52,972 nt of DNA from Anabaena minutissima FACHB-250 (GCF_014697125.1 NZ_JACJRG010000042.1:1-52972); one strand, 5' to 3'. Counted from the stretch's first letter, positions 35,310 to 44,556 are shown. Notes: generated from the letters alone by a model not told the origin. Made by a program: numbers and translations.

Positions 35310-36407
35310 CTAATAAGTTTGCTTGAGCGCATCTTCGATAGAACCTACACGCTGGAAAAGCTCTATTAATTGGTGAGATTTTGTTTGGCGTTGTTCTAAC
35401 ATTAATTTCAATGGTGCGAACAATTCCACATCTGGATCATCTCCCAGAGCAACTTCTGCCGCTTGCAAAATTTCTCTAGCATTCATTAATATATCTTTGT
35501 TATCAAAGCCTTCTTTTGCTGAAATTTGATGTAGAGATGCGTCGGGTGTAATTGCTCTACCCAATAAAGATTTATCTAATATTAAACCTTTTAATAATGC
35601 CAACAATGCCGCATAGGTAGAAAAATCATCACAACTGTCAAAAGCTTTAAATTCAATGCGACCTATCTCGGCTGATAGCCGGGCGATTTTTGTTAATGAT
35701 GGCGTACTCTTAATTAATTGTTCCTCTTCTGGAACAAATACTAAAGCTGATGGTCTTTTGCCAGTTCTGATAAATGTTCTGACGGATAAGCCTTCCCAAA
35801 GTGTGCCGTTATAAAAAGGCGAACTATAACTAAAAGGCACAATATAAGGGCTGTAATAAGTCAATTTTTTACCAATATCAATTACCTGTTCAATAGGTAA
35901 ATCTGGCACAGAAATATTTAAGTCTGGCCCGTATGTCACCATATAAATGTACGCAGTTTGTTCATCAGGATAAGCCTGTAACTGCTTAATTTCATAATTA
36001 TTTAAAGGTGGGTAGGGTTCAAAAACTGTTTTGTAGGGATTAAAACTAGTTAACACTGGTAAAAATCCCAATTCACCAGCTACCTCACGTAATAATTCAA
36101 AACTGGTGGTTAATTCCTGAATCACGCCTTGAATATCAGAGTGTATTGTGGTTCTAATTTCTATACCTTTTGAGGTACAATCGATTACTTTATCAGAATC
36201 GGCGAATCTTTCAAATCCTTCGATGTACCATCTCTTGCTTCTAATACCAGCATCACCCACACGCAATTGCAGATGGTCATCAGCGTAAATGGGTAGTCTA
36301 TCAATAATTTGAGCGAAATCGGCAAATTTTGTACAAGTAAAATCTGCGAACTTTCCATCTCGGTTGAGGAAAGCTAATTCATGTTCAACACCAAACAAGA
36401 AAGTCAT
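35310..36407 (-). CDS. glutamate-cysteine ligase-like carboxylate-amine ligase
   Basis: A 365-residue soluble protein. The N-terminal GVEHELAFL carries the Glu-x-Glu-type metal motif of the glutamine synthetase/GCS fold, with further motifs SKGIEIRTTIHSD and AEIGRIEFKAFDSCDD that fit the GCS2-type active site. A ligase joining an amino group to a glutamate-like carboxylate is likely. It could make gamma-glutamyl compounds, but the main cyanobacterial GshA is a different, better-known protein, so I give no symbol. It stands alone, converging with ftsI. Confidence 0.65.
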   Translation of the reverse strand: MTFLFGVEHELAFLNRDGKFADFTCTKFADFAQIIDRLPIYADDHLQLRVGDAGIRSKRWYIEGFERFADSDKVIDCTSKGIEIRTTIHSDIQGVIQELTTSFELLREVAGELGFLPVLTSFNPYKTVFEPYPPLNNYEIKQLQAYPDEQTAYIYMVTYGPDLNISVPDLPIEQVIDIGKKLTYYSPYIVPFSYSSPFYNGTLWEGLSVRTFIRTGKRPSALVFVPEEEQLIKSTPSLTKIARLSAEIGRIEFKAFDSCDDFSTYAALLALLKGLILDKSLLGRAITPDASLHQISAKEGFDNKDILMNAREILQAAEVALGDDPDVELFAPLKLMLEQRQTKSHQLIELFQRVGSIEDALKQTY

Positions 36408-36570
36408 AAATTAAATAGGAAATATTCTTAATAAGCTCACCAGAATATAATACACCAAGGTAGTATGGTGGCGGATTGACTCTTATCAGTAAAATATTTG
36501 TGCCTTTGCAGTTTCTCAGGCGATCGCTACTTCTGTGTTATTTTTATTACATTTGATCCCAGAAATATTG

Positions 36571-37488
36571 ATGAAAAAACTTAAACATAAATTGATTCTA
36601 AAAATCTTGATTTTAGGGTCTTTACTACTGGTATCTCAGCAAGTTTTGGCACAAACTTGGCGACCTGTTCGCGGTGGTATTACCTTTGGTATCAGTGGTA
36701 TGTCACTGTTAAACCAGCAAAATTCCTCACTTGATTTTCTTATTGTCCATGACAACAAACAAAAAAATCAAGGTCGTCTAGCAATTATTAGTATTAAAGA
36801 TAAAAAACAACTAGACTATTTACCTATAGATTGGCCTAGTAACACAGAATTACCCATAGACTTAGAAGCTTTAACATCTATTCCCGGTAAAACAGGCTCA
36901 CGGTTCATAGCTTTAAGTAGTGCTGGTAAAGCTTATGCTTTTCAGTTAGAACCTATTAAAAAAACTATCTCAGTTATCAAAGTATTTGAACTACCAAATA
37001 TTCCTCCAGGAAGTAATTTTGAAGCGTTTACTCTACAAAATATTGAAGGTAAATTAGTAGCTGTTTGGGCGCATCGAGGCGAAGATAAACGACCAGCAAC
37101 TATTTATTGGGGATTATTTGACTTAGCTAAATATCAAATAATTCCCGCAGGTTCTGCACAGCTAACAGTACCATTTCCTTCTAGCAATGTGCGGCATATT
37201 TCCGACCTAAAATTAGATACAGCAGGGATTTTATACATCACCGCAGCGAGTGACATAGGAGATGATGGACCATTTCAATCTGCTGTTTATGTTGCTGGTT
37301 ATATGGGTTTAGGTAGCAACAGAATTGTCTGGCGACAAAACAGCCAACTATTTCCTCTACAACGGTTTAACTACCACAAAATTGAGGCTATAGAACTTAT
37401 TCCCGGTGCAGATGGTGGTGTAGTTGTGGGTACGGATGATGAAAATTTAGGCGGTTATATTTACTTTTTGGGTGATGATGTTTTGTAA
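36571..37488 (+). CDS. secreted phytase/esterase-like beta-propeller protein
   Basis: A 305-residue protein. ATG 36571 gives a good signal peptide (MKKLKHKLILKILILGSLLL, cut after VLA); an in-frame GTG at 36535 would hide it. Repeated blade motifs are visible: DLEALTSIPG, NFEAFTLQNIEGK, HISDLKLDTAGILY, and KIEAIELIPGADGGVVVGTDDENLGG. Glu/Asp-rich motifs of this kind mark the esterase-like phytase propeller family. Phosphate release from organic phosphates is possible but not shown. A hairpin follows at 37536. Confidence 0.65.
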   Translation: MKKLKHKLILKILILGSLLLVSQQVLAQTWRPVRGGITFGISGMSLLNQQNSSLDFLIVHDNKQKNQGRLAIISIKDKKQLDYLPIDWPSNTELPIDLEALTSIPGKTGSRFIALSSAGKAYAFQLEPIKKTISVIKVFELPNIPPGSNFEAFTLQNIEGKLVAVWAHRGEDKRPATIYWGLFDLAKYQIIPAGSAQLTVPFPSSNVRHISDLKLDTAGILYITAASDIGDDGPFQSAVYVAGYMGLGSNRIVWRQNSQLFPLQRFNYHKIEAIELIPGADGGVVVGTDDENLGGYIYFLGDDVL

Positions 37489-37535
37489 ACATGAAATCTA
37501 ACTTTTCACGGTATCTGGAAAACCTCTCTCTAAAT

Positions 37536-37556
37536 CTCTCTCCTGCGAGGAGAGAG
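37536..37556 (+). terminator. strong hairpin downstream of the propeller gene
   Basis: CTCTCTCCT (37536-37544) pairs perfectly with AGGAGAGAG (37548-37556) around a GCG loop, 47 bases after the stop at 37488. No U-run follows, so it is a weak candidate for intrinsic termination. It may be another dispersed palindrome. Confidence 0.4.
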
Positions 37557-37632
37557 ACTTTGAAACCCAGGTTTGGAAGTGGGATAGATCAAAAAGTGAT
37601 GAATTAAGACGTGATAAGTCGCGTCTCTACAA

Positions 37633-38724
37633 TTAGACGTTAAATCTGAATAACATTACATCCCCTTCTTGTACAGTATACTCTTTACCTTCACTCCGCA
37701 CTAAACCTTTTTCTTTTGCTCCATTCATTGAACCGTTGGTGACTAAATCATTGTAAGCAACGGTTTCAGCACGAATAAAGCCGCGTTCAAAGTCAGAGTG
37801 AATTACTCCTGCTGCTTGAGGTGCTGACATCCCAGCATTAATAGTCCAAGCGCGGGTTTCTTTTGGCCCACAGGTAAAATATGTCCGCAAACCTAAGAGG
37901 GTGTAAGTTGCAGTGATTAAAGATTTTAAACCACCTTCTTTTACACCCAAGGATTCAAGAAAATCAGCTTTATCTTCTTCTGGTAATTCTACTAATTCTG
38001 CTTCTACTTGAGCAGAGACAATTACAACTTGAGCATTTTCTTGAGATGCAATTTTTCGTACTTGTTCCACAAAATCATTACCTGTTGCTAAGTCATCTTC
38101 AGATACATTAGCAGCGTAGATAATTGGCTTATTAGTAAGCATTCCTAAGCCTTGAATAATTTCGGCTTCTTCATCAGTTAAACTGACTTGACGGATTGAT
38201 TTACCTTCATTTAAAGCCACAGCTAATCTTTCTAAGATTGCAACTTCAAATTGTGCTTCTTTACTAGTACGTGCTTGCTTGCGGGTACGTTCAATACGAC
38301 GTTCGATTTGGGATAAATCTGCTAAACCTAGTTCTAGATTAATGATTTCAATATCTCTTGCTGGGTCAACTGAACCGGCAACGTGGATAATATCATCATT
38401 TTCAAAACAACGTACCACATGAACGATCGCATCAACTTCCCGAATGTGAGAGAGAAACTGATTACCCAGTCCTTCACCTTGGCTAGCACCTTTTACCAAG
38501 CCAGCAATATCTACAAACTCAACTCGTGCGGGAATAATTTGTGCTGAACCGGAAATTTTAGCAAGCACGTTTAAGCGTTCATCGGGTACTGCAACAACGC
38601 CGACATTTGGTTCAATGGTACAAAAGGGGAAGTTAGCTGCTTCTGCTTTAGCATTAGCAACTACAGCATTAAATAAAGTAGATTTTCCGACGTTAGGAAG
38701 TCCGACAATTCCGGCTCTTAGCAT
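37633..38724 (-). CDS. ychF: redox-regulated ATPase/GTPase YchF (Obg-like)
   Basis: At 363 residues it equals E. coli YchF. The P-loop GLPNVGKST (8-16) is followed by NFPFCTIEPNVGVV and the G3 motif VDIAGLVKGASQGEGLGNQFL. The G4 position reads YAANVSEDD, where YchF has N-x-x-E instead of the GTPase NKxD, explaining its preference for ATP. The C-terminal TGS-like domain ends GDVMLFRFNV. It binds ribosomes and is linked to stress and translation control. A small Pro-rich ORF lies just upstream on the same strand. Confidence 0.96.
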   Translation of the reverse strand: MLRAGIVGLPNVGKSTLFNAVVANAKAEAANFPFCTIEPNVGVVAVPDERLNVLAKISGSAQIIPARVEFVDIAGLVKGASQGEGLGNQFLSHIREVDAIVHVVRCFENDDIIHVAGSVDPARDIEIINLELGLADLSQIERRIERTRKQARTSKEAQFEVAILERLAVALNEGKSIRQVSLTDEEAEIIQGLGMLTNKPIIYAANVSEDDLATGNDFVEQVRKIASQENAQVVIVSAQVEAELVELPEEDKADFLESLGVKEGGLKSLITATYTLLGLRTYFTCGPKETRAWTINAGMSAPQAAGVIHSDFERGFIRAETVAYNDLVTNGSMNGAKEKGLVRSEGKEYTVQEGDVMLFRFNV

Positions 38725-38762
38725 TTTAGATGTACGATTTTGAGTTTGTTTACAGAGAAAAA

Positions 38763-38936
38763 CTAAACAGGTTTGGGTATTGTCTGGGGAATGGGAGCAG
38801 GTACTGGTTCTGGTACAGGCTCAGGAAAGGGACGGGGAATTGTAGGCCCCGGTGTTGGTGTTGGTTCTGGTAATGGGTTTGGCTCAGGGTTGGGAATTTG
38901 CGGTTCAGGGATAGTAATGGCTGTAGGTCGAATCAT
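38763..38936 (-). CDS. small proline-rich protein upstream of ychF
   Basis: A 57-residue frame from ATG 38936 to TAG 38763-38765, about half Pro with Glu, Thr and Ile in PEP-, PTP- and PVPEP-like steps and no cysteine. The ribosome site is weak (AAGATG). The opposite strand reads as a Gly-rich frame, which is the shadow. It ends 38 bases before ychF and could share its transcript. Low-complexity coding is plausible but unproven; it may be a GGT/TGG-rich repeat region. Confidence 0.4.
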   Translation of the reverse strand: MIRPTAITIPEPQIPNPEPNPLPEPTPTPGPTIPRPFPEPVPEPVPAPIPQTIPKPV

Positions 38937-39185
38937 GATTCATCTTATAAATTACTCAACCTTCTCAAACTAGATGAAAACTTGAATTTTTGACATCTCC
39001 CCAAATAGCTATGCCCAAAAGTGTTATTTTACCTAGAAACCGAGCAAGATTCAAATTTAATTAGGGAATGGGGGATAGGAAAAGGATTAATTCCTTTTAC
39101 AGTCTTGCGTCACTCTGGAGAAAATAACTGTGGTGGCTGTCTTGAGTTTCCCATCGCTATCTAATTCGTTGGTGATAATAACAGC

Positions 39186-39325
39186 TTTACGAGACAAAAA
39201 CTTGATTTATAAGTCAAAAACCTAATTTGCGAGACAAAAACTTGATTTACAAGTCATAAACTTAATTTACGAGTCAGAAACTTGATTTACGAGTCAGAAA
39301 CTTAATTTACGAGTCAGATTAATGA
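39186..39325. repeat. seven 20-bp tandem repeats ending at the decarboxylase start codon
   Basis: Units are TTTACGAGTCAGAAACTTGA-like, starting at 39186, 39206, 39226, 39246, 39266, 39286 and 39306. The last two bases alternate GA/AA between neighbouring units, giving a 40-bp super-period. The three downstream units are the most alike. The seventh runs into ATG 39322, where no Shine-Dalgarno sequence is seen. Confidence 0.9.
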
Positions 39326-40827
39326 ATCAAAACCAAGCACCTTTACTAGAAGCTTTGAAAAACTGTGCTGCTCGTCCTCACGCTGCTTTTTACACCCCAG
39401 GACATAAGCGGGGACGGGGAATTGCTCAACCTTTGGCTGATTTGTTGGGTAGAGATGTGTTTGGTGTTGATTTAACAGAATTGGCTGATTTAGATAATTT
39501 ATCTGCGCCGCAGGGAGTAATTCAACAGGCGCAACAATTAGCGGCTGAGGCTTTTGGTGCTTCCCAAACATGGTTTCTTATCAATGGTTCTACTTGTGGA
39601 ATTGAGGCGGCAATTCTCGCTACTTGTAGTGTAGGGGATAAGATAATTTTGCCGCGAAATGTACATTCATCTGCGATCGCTGGTTTAATTCTCTCTGGTG
39701 CAATGCCAATTTTCGTTAACCCAGAATATGACCCTATTTTAGATATTACCCACAGTATCACGCCTGATAGCTTACAAGCTGCCTTGCAACAACATCCAGA
39801 TGCTAAGGCGGTGTTGACAGTTTACCCGACATATTACGGCGTTTGTGGAGATTTGAAAGCGATCGCTCACATTACCCATCAATATTATATTCCTTTGCTG
39901 GTAGACGAAGCCCACGGCGCACACTTTGCTTTTCATCCCCAACTACCTACCTCAGCTTTAGCCGCCGGTGCAGATTTAACTGTGCAGTCAATTCACAAGG
40001 TACTCGGTGCGATGACACAAGCATCAATGCTGCACGTCCAAGGTGAGAGGATAGATATTGACCGAGTAAGTAAAGCTTTGCAACTTTTACAGTCCACTAG
40101 TCCCAGTTATGTACTGTTAGCTTCCCTGGATGCGGCGCGTCAGCAAATGGCGGTAGATGGGAAAAAACTCATGTCTCGCACTTTGCAGCTGGCGAGTGAT
40201 GCGAGAACTAGAATCAGTCAAATATCAGGGTTATCAGTTTTGCAGTTACCGTCAGAGGGATGTTTCTCACCTGGGTTTGTAGATTTGGATAGAACACGGC
40301 TAACTGTTACTGTGTCTGGTTTGGGTTTGACGGGATTTGAGGCGGAAGAACTATTAGATGCACAGGGTGTAACGGCTGAGTTTTCCACACTGCAAAATAT
40401 TACTTTTATTATTAGTTTGGGGAATACATCAGATGATATTGAGCAGTTGGTGGAGGGTTTTAGGAGTTTAGCGGAAATTAAGCCATCGTCCTTACAGCTA
40501 CCGAACATGGATAACGCCGTGTGCTACTTTCTCTCGAACCTAACCCCCAACCCCTTCCCTATAAGGGAAGGGGAGCAAGAATTAAAGCGAATTTCTCCCC
40601 GTGAGGCTTTTTTTGCGGCTAGTGAAATATTACCTGTGTGGGAGACGTGCGATCGCATCTGTGCAGAAGTTGTCTGTCCCTACCCCCCAGGTATTCCTAT
40701 GTTAATACCTGGGGAAGTGATTACAAAATCTGTACTGGAATATTTACAGCAGATTCAACATCAAGGCGGATTTATTAGCGGTTGTTATGACACCAGTTTC
40801 CAGACTTTAAAAGTAGTCAAAAAGTGA
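39322..40827 (+). CDS. PLP-dependent Orn/Lys/Arg decarboxylase family protein
   Basis: A 501-residue fold-type I enzyme of the bacterial Orn/Lys/Arg decarboxylase group, with no wing domain. It has YTPGHKRG near the N-terminus, the cofactor motif DEAHGAH (195-201), and the Schiff-base lysine Lys226 in QSIHKVLGAM. The C-terminal domain includes CPYPPGIPMLIPGE. It would make a diamine (cadaverine, putrescine or agmatine); the substrate cannot be told. Residues about 405-420 (NLTPNPFPIREGEQ) are encoded by a dispersed palindromic repeat and are unlikely to be ancestral. The upstream region is a 20-bp tandem array. Confidence 0.9.
   Translation: MNQNQAPLLEALKNCAARPHAAFYTPGHKRGRGIAQPLADLLGRDVFGVDLTELADLDNLSAPQGVIQQAQQLAAEAFGASQTWFLINGSTCGIEAAILATCSVGDKIILPRNVHSSAIAGLILSGAMPIFVNPEYDPILDITHSITPDSLQAALQQHPDAKAVLTVYPTYYGVCGDLKAIAHITHQYYIPLLVDEAHGAHFAFHPQLPTSALAAGADLTVQSIHKVLGAMTQASMLHVQGERIDIDRVSKALQLLQSTSPSYVLLASLDAARQQMAVDGKKLMSRTLQLASDARTRISQISGLSVLQLPSEGCFSPGFVDLDRTRLTVTVSGLGLTGFEAEELLDAQGVTAEFSTLQNITFIISLGNTSDDIEQLVEGFRSLAEIKPSSLQLPNMDNAVCYFLSNLTPNPFPIREGEQELKRISPREAFFAASEILPVWETCDRICAEVVCPYPPGIPMLIPGEVITKSVLEYLQQIQHQGGFISGCYDTSFQTLKVVKK
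40551..40573. repeat. extragenic palindrome lodged in frame inside the decarboxylase gene
   Basis: CCCCTTCCCT (40551-40560) and AGGGAAGGGG (40564-40573) form a perfect 10-bp stem with loop ATA, preceded by CTAACCCCCAA. This is a common type of intergenic palindrome in Nostocales. Here it is read through as NLTPNPFPIREGE without a frameshift. Confidence 0.85.
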
Positions 40828-40842
40828 ATAAAAATAATTCAC

Positions 40843-42465
40843 CTAACCTTTGGTGTTTTCCAGCAATATTACAGGTATTGAACTCATTTCTAAAACTGCT
40901 TGTGATACTGAACCAATCAGTATGTCCAAAGGTTGATGTCCACGTTTCCCTATCACAATTTCTGTTACTTGATAAGTTTCAGCAGTCTGAATAATCGTTT
41001 CTGGAATAGCACCTGTTACAGTTACAAATTCATATTTAATATCAGATAATATTTTTTTTGCTTGTTCTTGTAATCTTTGAATATCTGACAGGGTTGAGGT
41101 ATTAACTACGTGTAAAACGATGACTTCGCCATGACTACGACGTGCTAAATCTGCAACTTTAGTTAAAACTTCTGTTGCTAAACTAGATGTATCCACTGCT
41201 GCTAGTAATATAGTTCGAGTTGCGACTGTCACTTTTGTGGGGTCAACTTCGCCTCTAGTTAGCAATTTAGGGGCAAAAAAAGCTGTAGACCAAGCCCCCA
41301 AAGGCGCAGTGATCAGAATCGAAAGAGCTGCGATCGCTAAAATTATCTCACCTCCTGCAATACCCTGAGCCAAAGGAATTGCCCCAATCGCCGCTTGTAC
41401 CGTAGCTTTAGCAGAGTTTCCTGGTAGTAAAAATAATCTTTCATGCCAATTCCAATTACTACCCAAAGTTGAGAGATACCACCCTATCATGCGCCCGATA
41501 AATAAACCAATTACCAAAATTAAAATACCAGGGAATAAAACATTTTCCAATGTTTGTAATTGAATACTTGCGCCTAACAAAACAAACAAAAAAATCTCAG
41601 CTACTACCCATAAGCTATCAAAACCACCCCGTAATCTTCTAGCTAAAGGAGCATCTAATTCAATTAAGAAAAATCCCATCGCCATTGTTGCCAAATATCC
41701 AGAAAAATAAGGTAATTTATTAGCAATAATTACCAGAAATAAAGCCAGACTTGCCGCAATTACAGTATCTTGGACAGCATTTTGAGTCCAGTTCTGTTTT
41801 GTTAAGACTAAAACTAGTAAACGAGCCGCAAAATAACCAAATAGAACGCCTAAGAGAATTTGTAGAATTACTTGAAGGGGAAGTAAATACACAGTATTGA
41901 CAGTGAACCACCCAAACAGAGTAATTTGCTCAACACCACCATCCCGCAAGAAATTTAGCAACAAGCTAAAAACCAGTAATAACAATACATCAGATAAAGC
42001 ACTACCAGTTAAAATTGCGTCGGGGATACCTTTAGTTACACCCAAACCTAAACTTTTCAGGCGCAACATTCCCGGAACAATTACAGCCGGAGACTCCGCG
42101 CCGATAATACAGCCTAAAAGTAAACCTGTGGTGAAATTAAATTGGAATATTACCATAGCAGCAATTGCGATCGCGATCGCTTCACACATCGCCGGCAAAA
42201 ATCCCAAACGTAACGCCACACTTCCCTGTTGAGCCAGTTTTTCCCGGTCTAATCCCAGTCCAGCTTTCATTAAAATAATCATTACTGCTACAGTTCTCAA
42301 TTCATCAGCAGCACCCAACACCTCTGGAGAAATGACATTAAGAACTGGAGGACTGAGAACAATACCCACTAAAATCATCCCGATTAAAGGCGGTGCGCCT
42401 AAACGACGGGCAATTTGACCGACAAAAAAGCCCATCATTAAAATCCACACTATGCTAAATAACAT
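40843..42465 (-). CDS. cation:proton antiporter (CPA family) with C-terminal Usp domain
   Basis: A 540-residue protein. The first 390 residues form about 12 helices of a Na+/H+ exchanger domain: RRLGAPPLIGMILVGIVLSP, MKAGLGLDREKL and GAESPAVIVPGMLRL. The C-terminal 140 residues are a universal-stress-type domain (TILLAAVDTSSLATEVLTKV to VIVLHVVNTS and EIVIGKRGHQPLDILIGSVS), with the GKRG..GSVS nucleotide loop. A cytosolic ATP- or AMP-binding sensor may gate ion exchange (inferred). It converges with the decarboxylase gene 15 bases away. ATG 42465 is taken as start. Confidence 0.88.
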   Translation of the reverse strand: MLFSIVWILMMGFFVGQIARRLGAPPLIGMILVGIVLSPPVLNVISPEVLGAADELRTVAVMIILMKAGLGLDREKLAQQGSVALRLGFLPAMCEAIAIAIAAMVIFQFNFTTGLLLGCIIGAESPAVIVPGMLRLKSLGLGVTKGIPDAILTGSALSDVLLLLVFSLLLNFLRDGGVEQITLFGWFTVNTVYLLPLQVILQILLGVLFGYFAARLLVLVLTKQNWTQNAVQDTVIAASLALFLVIIANKLPYFSGYLATMAMGFFLIELDAPLARRLRGGFDSLWVVAEIFLFVLLGASIQLQTLENVLFPGILILVIGLFIGRMIGWYLSTLGSNWNWHERLFLLPGNSAKATVQAAIGAIPLAQGIAGGEIILAIAALSILITAPLGAWSTAFFAPKLLTRGEVDPTKVTVATRTILLAAVDTSSLATEVLTKVADLARRSHGEVIVLHVVNTSTLSDIQRLQEQAKKILSDIKYEFVTVTGAIPETIIQTAETYQVTEIVIGKRGHQPLDILIGSVSQAVLEMSSIPVILLENTKG

Positions 42466-43070
42466 CCCATGACCCCCAAAGCAGCAATTTGTAGACGAAT
42501 GCTGACTACGGGGAAGTCAGGAGATAAATACAACAAAACTCCTACTATCCCGCAATCAGCTAGGTAAGTAGGAGCTATCAGCTTTCCAGATTATAGTTTC
42601 GGCACTGGAATAGCGGTTTTGGCAAGCTCCATTGCCATTATTCACCTTGATAATACCATGTTTAACTTTTGTGATACATCAAAACTTTAGAAAATAGCGA
42701 CTACTTACCGACAATATCATCTAGCCAATTAGCTGGAAATGACTATAAAATCACAATAAAATTTGCGCTTAATTTAATATTAAATGATGAATTAATGATA
42801 AAAAATTATTCTGCAATACAAACAACTAAAAATGAATATTAATAAATACCAAAACATATATTTCCCATTTGATAGTGAAAACCGTACTTATATTGGGACA
42901 CAATTTCTACCTGATAAATCCCTGATGAGATAGATACAATCAAAGTACAACTTGAGAGCATCCCAATTTTTTCATAAAACCTCCGCGCCCCTCCGCGTTT
43001 TGGGATGCTCCCTATAACCAAACAATGTTCTTGTAAAAAATCAAGACAGCATAAGCAGGAGAGCATAAAC
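42466..43070. other. 605-base divergent intergenic region
   Basis: Between the antiporter and htpX. It is AT-rich in the middle with no credible gene. The only clear structure is the inverted repeat at 42956-43010, which contains a short relative of the kdp-region repeat. It holds both promoters, unresolved by eye. Confidence 0.45.
42956..43010. repeat. 11-bp inverted repeat enclosing a dispersed-repeat fragment, upstream of htpX
   Basis: GAGCATCCCAA (42956-42966) and TTGGGATGCTC (43000-43010) match perfectly. The 33-base spacer holds CCTCCGCGCCCCTCCGCGTT, related to one end of the repeats at 4599 and 31482. It lies 60 bases before the htpX start and could fold in its leader. Confidence 0.75.
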
Positions 43071-43937
43071 ATGGGAAATCAATTCAAAACACTTGCTTTA
43101 CTTGCTGCCCTCAGTGGCTTATTAATTGCTATTAGTTATTGGGTAATTGGTGGTACTAGCGGCGTAATTATAGGTATTGGATTAGCAGCAGTCACTAACT
43201 TATTTTCTTGGTATCAATCAGACAAAATTGCCCTAGCTGTTTACCGCGCCCAGCCTGTAAGTGAAAGCCAAGCACCAGGACTATATCGCATGGTAGAGCG
43301 ATTGTCACAACGTGCTAATATTCCCACACCAGGAATTTATATAATCCCCAGCCAAACAGCTAATGCTTTCGCCACAGGAAGAGATCCAGAACACGCGGCT
43401 GTAGCTGTAACTGAAGGTATTTTAAATATCTTGCCAGAGGATGAGCTAGAAGGTGTAATTGCTCACGAACTCACACATATTATTAATAGAGATACTTTAA
43501 CCCAAGCCGTAGCTGCTACCGTCGCTGGTGCAATCTCTTTCTTAGCGCAGATGCTGAGTTATAGCTTATGGTTCGGTGGTGGTGGTGGACGAGATAACGA
43601 AAGAGGTAATCCTTTAGGAGTATTGTTAACGGTTGTCTTAGCCCCTATAGCTGCCACAATTATTCAGTTAGCAATATCCCGCACAAGAGAGTTTTCTGCT
43701 GATGCAGGTTCTGCTAGATTAACAGGTAATCCCCGTGCCTTAGCCCGTGCATTGCAAAGATTAGAAACCACTGCGCGACAACTACCTTTAAATGCGAACC
43801 CTGCTTTTGAACCACTATTAATTATCAATCCCATCTCTGGACAATTTCTCGGTAACTTGTTCTCCAGTCACCCAGCTACTGAAGCACGAGTTGAACAATT
43901 ACTGAAACTAGAACAACAAATTGCAGGGAGTAGGTAG
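43071..43937 (+). CDS. htpX: membrane zinc metalloprotease HtpX
   Basis: A 288-residue M48 family protease that degrades damaged membrane proteins. Two N-terminal helices (about 7-47), the zinc motif HELTH at 132-136, the third ligand in EFSADAGSARLTG, and two more hydrophobic stretches (about 160-215) fit HtpX. ATG 43071 with AGGAGAG upstream is the start; an in-frame ATG 22 codons earlier reads into the leader. A palindrome lies upstream. The next gene is 67 bases downstream on the same strand. Confidence 0.94.
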   Translation: MGNQFKTLALLAALSGLLIAISYWVIGGTSGVIIGIGLAAVTNLFSWYQSDKIALAVYRAQPVSESQAPGLYRMVERLSQRANIPTPGIYIIPSQTANAFATGRDPEHAAVAVTEGILNILPEDELEGVIAHELTHIINRDTLTQAVAATVAGAISFLAQMLSYSLWFGGGGGRDNERGNPLGVLLTVVLAPIAATIIQLAISRTREFSADAGSARLTGNPRALARALQRLETTARQLPLNANPAFEPLLIINPISGQFLGNLFSSHPATEARVEQLLKLEQQIAGSR

Positions 43938-44004
43938 TAAGGAATCAGGTGTAGGGATGAATGACTAATGACTAATAACTGTTGATTAAAAGGATGTTTC
44001 AACC

Positions 44005-44421
44005 ATGAATAATGACAACATCGAATCTGTCGAAATCGTTGAATCCACAATAGTAGTAGAGGTTAGTTCACAAACTGACGAACTTGTAGAAACCGAAATG
44101 GCTGGCGAAACTGATGAATTGAAGCGCGAAACCAAAGGACTAATTGAAGCACTGAGAAGACGCGCCCAAGCGGAAGCCGAATCAGCCGGAACTCTCACCC
44201 GTGAGACTTACTTAAAAGCGGTTCGCAAAGCACGGGAAACCATTGAAAAAGAAAAAATCATTGAGAGCGATCGCCTAGAATATTTCTGGGTAGTATTTCA
44301 AGAAGAAGCAGAAAGAAACTGGCACTTAATGATGAAAGAGTTTGTAGACTTTAATACCCGTCTACAACATGCACTAAAAGCCGGCTGGGAAGCCTTCAAC
44401 GCACCACGCCATCAAGGTTAA
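44005..44421 (+). CDS. conserved hypothetical protein, helical
   Basis: A 138-residue, highly charged protein with no signal or membrane segment. The first 45 residues are acidic and Val/Thr-rich. The rest is helical with likely coiled-coil: LIEALRRRAQAEAESAG and VRKARETIEKEKII, then FWVVFQEEAERNW. I do not recognise a family. AAAAGGATG lies upstream of ATG 44005. It follows htpX by 67 bases and may be co-transcribed, followed by a hairpin terminator. Confidence 0.7.
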   Translation: MNNDNIESVEIVESTIVVEVSSQTDELVETEMAGETDELKRETKGLIEALRRRAQAEAESAGTLTRETYLKAVRKARETIEKEKIIESDRLEYFWVVFQEEAERNWHLMMKEFVDFNTRLQHALKAGWEAFNAPRHQG

Positions 44422-44433
44422 ATCTAAGACACA

Positions 44434-44462
44434 AGGTTGGGTTGACAAAGGAAACCCAGCCT
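44434..44462 (+). terminator. hairpin terminator after the 44005 gene
   Basis: AGGTTGGGTT and AAACCCAGCCT pair with one G-U around GACAAAGG, followed by AATATTTTAATTT. Fits a Rho-independent terminator 13 bases after the stop at 44421. Confidence 0.6.
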
Positions 44463-44556
44463 AATATTTTAATTTAAAGTAAAATCGGCGTTTAGAAAGA
44501 GATTCTATACAGGTACAACTCTTTCGGTTGAGCCGGATACTTGAAAATAAGAATTA

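Noticed and set aside
38773..38973. Gly-rich plus-strand frame upstream of the decarboxylase region
   Set aside because: Complement of the proline-rich frame; GS/GT-rich translation is what GGT-rich DNA gives in any frame.
42839..43072. 77-residue minus-strand frame upstream of htpX
   Set aside because: Covers the htpX leader and the 42956-43010 palindrome and has no recognisable sequence; treated as chance.
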